From NCBI GenBank assembly GCA_023459495.1, contig JAEWTL010000094.1, positions 26,166 through 90,165 on the forward strand: a stretch of DNA of 64,000 bases, written 5' to 3'. Position numbers and translations under genes: made by a program. The notes beneath the pieces are model-generated. The model made no database searches and was not told where the DNA came from. It saw nothing but the letters and a program-made list of their open reading frames with translations. Position 1 is the stretch's first letter, and every line of letters begins with the position of its first letter. Of this stretch, positions 58,715 through 64,000 are shown in pieces. The stretch comes from Bacillota bacterium. Its GTDB lineage: Bacteria > Bacillota > Clostridia > Christensenellales > SZUA-584.

Positions 58715-60250
58715 CTAGTGCGTCGGCTTTACCATATCGGCGATCTTAAAGGACATGAACAGTTTGAAGCAGTTTTCTCCGTTCGTAAGATCCAGATTGG
58801 TAATCTCAGAAATTTTTTGGACACGGTAGTCGATCGTATTCCGGTGAATGAAAAGATCTTTGGCCGTGGACATCTTATTCAGCCCATGTCTCAAATACGC
58901 ATACAGGGTTTCGTAATAGTCTGTGCCATTGGCCTTATCGTATTGCAGCAACGCAAAGAGATTGTGGTCATAGTAATCCATCAGGTCCGCCTTATTCTCC
59001 ACCAGAGACAGGATATCATAGATGAAGAAGTCGTCGTACGCAAAGAGCGCATCCTGCGTTTTCAGCATCCGGCCCAGTTCAATCGACCGGACTGCCTGAA
59101 GATAGTGCTTTTTTAAGTCCATGACGCTCTCAAACGGCAGGCTGATGCCTGCAACAAGGTGCCTTTCCGCAAAAAGCTCCCGGAGAGCAGTGCGAATACG
59201 TGCAGCGTCCTTGGCGTCTTTCGGGCTGAAAAGAACCACCATATAGGGCTCGCTGTAGATGATTTGGCTGCCGGGTACAACGATCTTGATCCGCATTCTC
59301 GTATATTCCATATAAGAATATGCGGAGTTGATCTTGGGGATCAGCACCGCCATCACGGTAAAGCATTGGTTCATCTCCCAGCGGAGCGAACGCATCTTGT
59401 TCCGCATCGCGCCAGGCGTCTCCTTCCCCTCGATGAGGTCGGCCATCATATTTTCATGGATTTCCCCGGTGTAGCTGGCGTAGGTTTTATTGGTGGACAT
59501 CTCAATCGTAACTGCCTCACACAGCATATTCAGGATGTCGGTGTCGTCCCCGGTAAATTTCCGGCCTGTCTCCAGCATCACCAGCGTAGCGATCATTTTA
59601 TGCTGGAACACGATTTTACCGACCAGCCGCCTCGTATCTCTGGAAAAGCCGGAGTCAAGCAGGATCGGCGTTGAGCTGGCTTCCAGCTTTTCCAATACCC
59701 GCTGAATCTCAAACTTGCTCATGAAGCTTTGCGAGCTGAAGCCCTGAACCACGATATCCCTCACGGCGGGGTCGGTGATTTCCTGTTCCGATACGACATC
59801 GATCAGCCTGCTGGAGGAGTCGGACAGCAGCAACGGGTTTCCCAGCACGCGCAGGCCCACCTCCAGCACGCCGTGAATGCCCCGGCCCGCAACCAGCGCA
59901 TCCAGAATATCGGCGGAGCAGTCGCGCAGCCTGTTCTGAGAATCAAATATCCGCTGTACGGCCTGAAAGAGCGCCGCCACATCGGTCTGTTCCGGGAAAA
60001 CAGCCGCATTGACATGCAGGGCCGAAAGATCGAGCGCCGGATCGCTGACGATCAGGCACGCGTTCGAATCTGCGAAAACACTGTCGGTAAAGGAAGCCGC
60101 TTTGCCGACGTAAATGTAGCCGGGCATGGCCTGCTTCAACACAGGCATGAGCGTTACTCCCCGGTATACTGCGTCCGCATCCATAACAGCGGTATGCATG
60201 GGCTCAAATTCGGCCAGGCCGCTCAATATCCGGCTAAAATTAACAGACAT
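58715..60250 (-). CDS. PucR/CdaR-type transcriptional regulator
   Basis: A 511-aa regulator. The first 100 residues resemble a PucR N-terminal domain, the middle about 170-390 a GGDEF-like/CdaR sensing region, and the C-terminal 60 residues a PucR helix-turn-helix (YLRHGLNKMSTAKDLFIHRN then TIDYRVQKISEI). It is divergent from the flavin oxidoreductase gene at 60412, which suggests it controls that gene. An extended -10 (TGG TATACT) on the minus strand near 60290 is its likely promoter. Confidence 0.88.
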   Translation of the reverse strand: MSVNFSRILSGLAEFEPMHTAVMDADAVYRGVTLMPVLKQAMPGYIYVGKAASFTDSVFADSNACLIVSDPALDLSALHVNAAVFPEQTDVAALFQAVQRIFDSQNRLRDCSADILDALVAGRGIHGVLEVGLRVLGNPLLLSDSSSRLIDVVSEQEITDPAVRDIVVQGFSSQSFMSKFEIQRVLEKLEASSTPILLDSGFSRDTRRLVGKIVFQHKMIATLVMLETGRKFTGDDTDILNMLCEAVTIEMSTNKTYASYTGEIHENMMADLIEGKETPGAMRNKMRSLRWEMNQCFTVMAVLIPKINSAYSYMEYTRMRIKIVVPGSQIIYSEPYMVVLFSPKDAKDAARIRTALRELFAERHLVAGISLPFESVMDLKKHYLQAVRSIELGRMLKTQDALFAYDDFFIYDILSLVENKADLMDYYDHNLFALLQYDKANGTDYYETLYAYLRHGLNKMSTAKDLFIHRNTIDYRVQKISEITNLDLTNGENCFKLFMSFKIADMVKPTH

Positions 60251-60368
60251 ACTTCCTCACTCGCAAACTTATTATTTTACTTGTAGTATACCATAAAATC
60301 ATATGCTTTGTATTATGTTTTCTTACAATGACAGTGAACATGCAATATGATACACTGAAAACAAGAAT

Positions 60369-60382
60369 GTGAAATATTTCAC
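60369..60382. promoter_or_regulatory. Perfect 14-bp palindrome ahead of the flavin oxidoreductase
   Basis: GTGAAATATTTCAC lies about 30 bases ahead of ATG 60412 and between the divergent PucR and oxidoreductase genes. It is a good operator candidate for the adjacent regulator. Confidence 0.5.
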
Positions 60383-60411
60383 CACTTAATTCTTTTGGGG
60401 AGGAATGCACA

Positions 60412-62355
60412 ATGGCTTATCCAAATCTATTTCAACCGATTAAAATCAGAGGGATGGAACTGAAAAACAGGGTGGTTTTTCCCGCTATGGCCACCAACCT
60501 GATCGCCAAGGGCGGGTATGTAACCGACCAGTTCATCGATTATCATGTTGCACGGGTATTGGGCGGCAATGGCCTGAGCACAACCGAGGCCACATCCGTT
60601 CATGCGCCCTCCGCGCCTTATAACTTTTTGTCCATCAGCGACGACAAATTCATACCGGGCATGAGGAAGTTTGCGGATGCGATCCGCGCTGCCGGCGGAA
60701 AGTCCTGCGTGCAGCTGTGGCAGGGAGGCATCGTGGCCGCCTCCGTGGATCAGTCGGCTATGGTTGTGGTTCCCAGCGATTTCCCCATAGCGGGCACGGA
60801 TATCGTTATCCCCGCTGCGTCGAAGGAGTTGATCCGGGAATGCGTAAAGGCCTTTGGCGAAGCGGCGCGGCGCTGTGCGGAAGCGGGCATCGACTGCGTC
60901 GAGTTTCACGCGGCGCATGGCTACTCCCCGCACGCCTTCCTGAGCCCAGCCATCAACAAACGAGCGGACGAATACGGCGGCTCTCTGGAAAACCGCGCGC
61001 GGTATTCGCTGGAGAGCATCGCGGAGATTCGCAAGAATATCCCGGAGGACATGCCCCTGTTGCTGCGTGTCGTGGCGCAGGACGATTATCTGGAAGGCGG
61101 CCTGACGATCGAGGATATCATCGCCTTTGGTAAGATGGCCAAAGAGCTGGGAGTGGACGTGCTGAACGTTTCCCGGGGCAACGCTTACTCGGCGGGTGTA
61201 AAATACGAGGTGCCGCCCATCGATATCCCCAAGAGCTTCAACGTAGACAATGCCGCCCGAATCCGGCGCGAGACGGGTATGACCACCATCGCCGTGGGCC
61301 GGATCAACGATCCGCAGCAGGCAGACGACATCATCTCGAGCGGCAAAGCGGATATGGTGGTGATGGGACGCGCGCAAATCGCCGACGCGCAATTCTGTAA
61401 TAAAGCCGCATCAGGGCATCCCGAGGACATCGTACGCTGTATCGCCTGCAACCAGGGGTGCGTCGACCGCTACATGATCCCTCAGATGTACCCGCACCTC
61501 TCCTGCCTGAGGAATCCATCCGTTGGCCGGGAAAAGGAGTGTGAACTGGTCAAAACGGACCATGCCAAAACCGTGCTGATTGCGGGCGGCGGCATGGGCG
61601 GTTTGGAAACCGCGTTTGTGCTGAAGCAGAGAGGGCACCACCCGATACTGTGCGAGGAATCCGGAGAGCTGGGTGGCCAGTTCCTGTTGGCAGGCGCTGC
61701 GCCGAGAAAAGCTGAAATGCGCGACGCGGCCGTTTCAAGGGGCGAGCAGGTGCTCCGGGCAGGCATTGACGTGCGGCTCAATACCCGAGTGACACCGGCA
61801 TTGATCGATGAGATCAAGCCCGACGCTGTTGTAATCGCCATCGGCGCTCAGCCGGTCAATTTCAACATTCCCGGCATCGATCTGCCCCATGTCTACAATT
61901 CGCACGATATCATGTCCGGAAGAGCCGATATCTCCGGCGATATCGTCGTGGTGGGCGGCGGCCTGGTGGGCCTTGAAGTCGCCGAATGCCTGGCTGAAAA
62001 CAAGAGCAAGGTAACGGTGATTGAAATGCTGGAAGGCGTCGGACGTGATCTGGGAGCGTTCAGGCAGATCTGCGTGATGGAAAACCTGTATTGCGATAAT
62101 ATCGCCACCATGGACAAGACGAAGTGCCTCGAGATCAAAAAGGGCGTACTGCTGGCCGAGCAGGATGGAAAACCTGTGGAGCTGAAGTGCGATTTCGTCG
62201 TAATCGCCATCGGCGCAAAATCCAACGATTTCAGCGATATCAAGCAGGCTTGCGAGAGCCGAAGCATACCGAGCTATGTGATCGGCGATGCGCAGAAGCC
62301 GCGGCGCGCGATCGACGCGATTGCCGAGGGTTTTGAAATCGCCAGAACACTCTAA
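60412..62355 (+). CDS. Old-yellow-enzyme family NADH:flavin oxidoreductase (2-enoate reductase/BaiCD-like)
   Basis: A 647-aa FMN/4Fe-4S/FAD enzyme that reduces activated C=C bonds. An OYE TIM barrel occupies about 1-340 (LKNRVVFPAMATN, CVEFHAAHGYSPHAFLSPAI, ADMVVMGRAQIAD). A cluster binding region CIACNQGCVDRYMIPQ with a later Cys sits near 345-370, then come an FAD domain from about 383 (VLIAGGGMGGLETAF) and an NADH fold (DIVVVGGGLVGLEVAEC). Strong ribosome site GGGGAGGAATG. Relatives act on 2-enoates, cinnamates or bile acids; the substrate here is unknown. A TTCG-loop terminator follows. Confidence 0.92.
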   Translation: MAYPNLFQPIKIRGMELKNRVVFPAMATNLIAKGGYVTDQFIDYHVARVLGGNGLSTTEATSVHAPSAPYNFLSISDDKFIPGMRKFADAIRAAGGKSCVQLWQGGIVAASVDQSAMVVVPSDFPIAGTDIVIPAASKELIRECVKAFGEAARRCAEAGIDCVEFHAAHGYSPHAFLSPAINKRADEYGGSLENRARYSLESIAEIRKNIPEDMPLLLRVVAQDDYLEGGLTIEDIIAFGKMAKELGVDVLNVSRGNAYSAGVKYEVPPIDIPKSFNVDNAARIRRETGMTTIAVGRINDPQQADDIISSGKADMVVMGRAQIADAQFCNKAASGHPEDIVRCIACNQGCVDRYMIPQMYPHLSCLRNPSVGREKECELVKTDHAKTVLIAGGGMGGLETAFVLKQRGHHPILCEESGELGGQFLLAGAAPRKAEMRDAAVSRGEQVLRAGIDVRLNTRVTPALIDEIKPDAVVIAIGAQPVNFNIPGIDLPHVYNSHDIMSGRADISGDIVVVGGGLVGLEVAECLAENKSKVTVIEMLEGVGRDLGAFRQICVMENLYCDNIATMDKTKCLEIKKGVLLAEQDGKPVELKCDFVVIAIGAKSNDFSDIKQACESRSIPSYVIGDAQKPRRAIDAIAEGFEIARTL

Positions 62356-62375
62356 ACCGGAGCACACAAACGACA

Positions 62376-62399
62376 AAAAGCCTCTTCGGAGGCTTTTTT
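62376..62399 (+). terminator. Intrinsic terminator after the flavin oxidoreductase gene
   Basis: AAAAGCCTC, loop TTCG, GAGGCTTTT with a T-run of six: a textbook stem with a stable TTCG tetraloop, 21 bases past the stop. Confidence 0.9.
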
Positions 62400-62872
62400 G
62401 CTGCTCTGGTTTACATGGACCGGGTTTCCGCTACACCCCCCGACAGAACAGGAGGTAACCCGTCATGAAGCAATCCAGGAAGCAGGTAATCCCGATCCCC
62501 CTATTTGGTCAGGATCGATGGCAGGAATACGGATTGCTTCGGCGCACGCACCTTGCAATCACTTGCGCGTACACGCCATGGTAAACGAAAACAGATCCTG
62601 TATGTCATCCTGACGAGCGAAGCGAGGAATGGATCTTTATAAAAGATGTTTCGTCGCTGCCGCTCCTCAACATGACACAATTGATGGGCTTTTTCATAGC
62701 AATGACGACAGCCGAGGCGGGGTATAATTATAAGGCATAGCTACAATCTGATATAGCCGTAGATGCCGCCGGGCAGCCGCTCAGTCATATAGTCTGCGAA
62801 TTGACGCTTGATATCTTGGGGCGCAAGCGATAGTATGAAGCTTAATGTGATTGTATAAAGGAGATACCCGGC
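62400..62872. repeat. Gene-free gap with a family A repeat
   Basis: A family A unit spans about 62598-62681 (TGTCATCCTGACGAGCGAAG to CTCCTCAACATGACAC). The last 100 bases contain a short minus-strand open frame ending PGGIYGYIRL, too short to call a gene. Otherwise I see nothing. Confidence 0.55.
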
Positions 62873-63565
62873 ATGTTTTTAGGGGTAATCGTCAACGTCC
62901 TTGCCGTAGTGGTCGGCGGCGCTATCGGCCTGCTATTCAAAAATGCGCTGCACGAGCGCTATCAAACCGCGCTGACCAGTGCCATTGCGCTGGGCGTAGT
63001 GGGCGTAGGCGTGACGTATGTGATTAAAACGGAAAATCTTCTGGTGCTAATTTTGAGCGTCATTATCGGCACGCTGATCGGCACCTGGATTCGCATCGAC
63101 GACCGGCTGCAGCGTCTGGGCGAGCGGATGCAGAGCCGTTTGAAACAGTCGGGCGGCACATTCGCCGAAGGGTTTGCCGGGGCTTCCATCCTCTATTGCG
63201 TCGGGTCTATGGCCATCATGGGTTGCATGAACAGCGCGCTCTCCGGGGACCACGCGATACTGTTTACCAAGTCGGTCATGGACGGCGTCACATCGGTCTT
63301 TCTCGCCTCCACGTTGGGCGTGGGCGTGCTTTTCTCCGCCGTTTCGGTGCTGATATATCAGGGCCTGCTGACGCTTGGGTTTTCGCTGTTCGCGGGCAGC
63401 CTGAGTTCCTCGCTTGTGGGCGAGATTTCCGCCGTGGGCGGCATCATCCTGTTCGGCATTGCCATCAACATGCTCCAGCTGAAAAAAGTGAAGACCGGCG
63501 ATATGGCGCTGGCGCTGTTCGTACCCATCGCCCTCATCCCGCTTCTGAACCTTCTGGGTCTATAG
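62873..63565 (+). CDS. DUF554 family membrane protein
   Basis: A 230-aa protein with about six transmembrane helices. GVIVNVLAVVVGGAIGLLFK opens the fold, RIDDRLQRLGERM is a cytoplasmic loop, and GSMAIMGCMNSALSGDHAIL lies mid-protein. GEISAVGGIILFGIAINMLQ precedes a final helix FVPIALIPLLNLLGL. Matches the DUF554 layout; function unknown, possibly transport. ATG 62873 follows AAGGAGATA. Confidence 0.9.
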   Translation: MFLGVIVNVLAVVVGGAIGLLFKNALHERYQTALTSAIALGVVGVGVTYVIKTENLLVLILSVIIGTLIGTWIRIDDRLQRLGERMQSRLKQSGGTFAEGFAGASILYCVGSMAIMGCMNSALSGDHAILFTKSVMDGVTSVFLASTLGVGVLFSAVSVLIYQGLLTLGFSLFAGSLSSSLVGEISAVGGIILFGIAINMLQLKKVKTGDMALALFVPIALIPLLNLLGL

Positions 63566-63655
63566 CCTTTTTCCCGCTTCTTTATTAATATTATGCGAAG
63601 GCCGCGCCCTCGCGCTCCCGTTTCTTTTCTTGAAGAAAAGAAGCAAAAGACACGT

Positions 63656-63715
63656 GGGAAATGCCTGTACAGGCATTTCCCTGATGGGATTCTTAAGGGA
63701 TAGCATCCCTTAAGC
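63656..63715. repeat. Family C hairpin pair after the DUF554 gene
   Basis: GGGAAATGCCTGTACAGGCA, an inverted repeat, is followed by CTTAAGGGATAGCATCCCTTAAG. Both halves correspond to the C repeat at 17341-17424 in opposite orientation. Confidence 0.6.
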
Positions 63716-63786
63716 GTTACCTTCGTCAGCAGCGCAGGTCAGCACCTGTGCTTTTTCTTTTTCGGCTATAACGGCGATGTAACGTA

Positions 63787-63826
63787 AAAAACGGCTCTGC
63801 GTCCATTTCGGAAACAGAACCGTCTC
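63787..63826 (-). terminator. Intrinsic terminator of the Gfo/Idh/MocA gene
   Basis: On the minus strand ACGGTTCTG, a 15-base loop, CAGAGCCGT, then TTTTTTACG, about 45 bases past the stop at 63870. Confidence 0.75.
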
Positions 63827-63837
63827 ATCAGCGAAGA

Positions 63838-63869
63838 AGGCGGGCGGGCATGGAAGCCCGCCCCTACGA
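63838..63869. repeat. REP-like palindrome (family B)
   Basis: GGCGGGCGGGCATGGAAGCC then CGCCCCTACGA; the minus strand begins TCGTAGGGGCGGGCTTCCAT. It abuts the stop codon of the partial oxidoreductase gene. Confidence 0.7.
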
Positions 63870-64000
63870 TTACAACGTCACCCACTGTTTGCGCGCGTCG
63901 GATTCGTAGGCCTGCTCCATCACGTACTGGATGTACGCGCCGTCCTCGAAGGACGGGGAGGCGGGCTGGCCCTCGTAGACGTGGGCCACGAAGTTATACA
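63870..64000 (-). CDS. Gfo/Idh/MocA oxidoreductase, C-terminal end only
   Basis: The last 43 codons read YNFVAHVYEGQPASPSFEDG, then YIQYVMEQAYESDARKQWVTL. The SPSFEDG-YIQYVMEQAYESD pattern is the usual end of NAD-dependent Gfo/Idh/MocA sugar oxidoreductases. The rest lies beyond the window. The substrate cannot be inferred. Confidence 0.65.
   Translation of the reverse strand, partial: YNFVAHVYEGQPASPSFEDGAYIQYVMEQAYESDARKQWVTL

Noticed and set aside
62715..62870. Short minus-strand frame ending RLPGGIYGYIRL
   Set aside because: It looks faintly protein-like (a PGG turn as in PAS domains), but it is under 60 codons with no start signal; at most a remnant.

Overview
The window is one continuous stretch of a high-GC chromosome from a spore-forming, Gram-positive anaerobe of the class Clostridia. 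Three things point there: the sporulation set spo0A, spoIVB, spoIIM and dpaA/dpaB; gene orders known from Bacillus and Clostridium (nadK-argR-recN-spoIVB-spo0A, and a YlxY-like gene-mlpA-dpaA/B-tepA-ftsK-pgsA-recA); and a candidate OLE RNA, which is typical of Gram-positive anaerobes. A finer placement, such as a Christensenella-like lineage, is only a guess. No plasmid or prophage module is visible. Mobile DNA is limited to one decayed REP-associated transposase and several families of short palindromic repeats.

Region 1 (1-5580, minus strand) is the aromatic amino acid operon aroF-tyrA-aroB-aroA-aroC, from DAHP synthase to chorismate synthase plus prephenate dehydrogenase. Most joints are 4-base ATGA overlaps. 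Ahead of aroF lie a promoter, a 34-codon leader ORF crowded with Tyr and Phe codons, and an intrinsic terminator, which together read as a classical ribosome-mediated attenuator.

Region 2 (5630-17295, minus) holds a metallo-beta-lactamase-fold hydrolase, a lipoprotein and a tyrosine recombinase with altered catalytic residues. These are followed by spoIIM, spo0A, spoIVB, recN, argR, nadK, tlyA, an oapA-like membrane gene, a ~600-nt structured ncRNA (most likely OLE) with its own promoter, and recA.

Region 3 (17658-29072, minus) continues with pgsA, rimO, an FtsK/SpoIIIE translocase, a ClpP-like TepA peptidase, the dipicolinate synthase genes dpaB/dpaA, a TrkA-C membrane protein, a flavodoxin-like protein, a dimeric dUTPase-like protein, an M16 peptidase and a catalytically bare YlxY-like protein.

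Region 4 (29290-49759, mixed strands) is more accessory. It has a plus-strand redox triad (TlpA-like lipoprotein, 48-aa CXXC peptide, NapH-like iron-sulfur membrane protein) and a methyltransferase behind a perfect 7-1-7 Fur box. Envelope and surface proteins follow, then a sirtuin, three related small membrane proteins, a lipoprotein sugar dehydrogenase, DegV, a two-subunit DUF5058-type membrane pair coupled to an M20 peptidase, Ohr, and a 1070-aa fusion of an endonuclease Q-like PHP domain with a UvrD helicase.

Region 5 (50141-64000) carries a large secreted lamin-tail/CotH protein, two small membrane proteins, a DtxR/MntR regulator behind a 40-bp-period tandem hairpin array, a GH3 lipoprotein, a DUF89 protein, a divergent PucR regulator/old-yellow-enzyme pair, a DUF554 protein and the C-terminal end of a Gfo/Idh/MocA oxidoreductase cut by the window edge. 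Gaps between genes are often filled with palindromic repeats, some of which may double as terminators.
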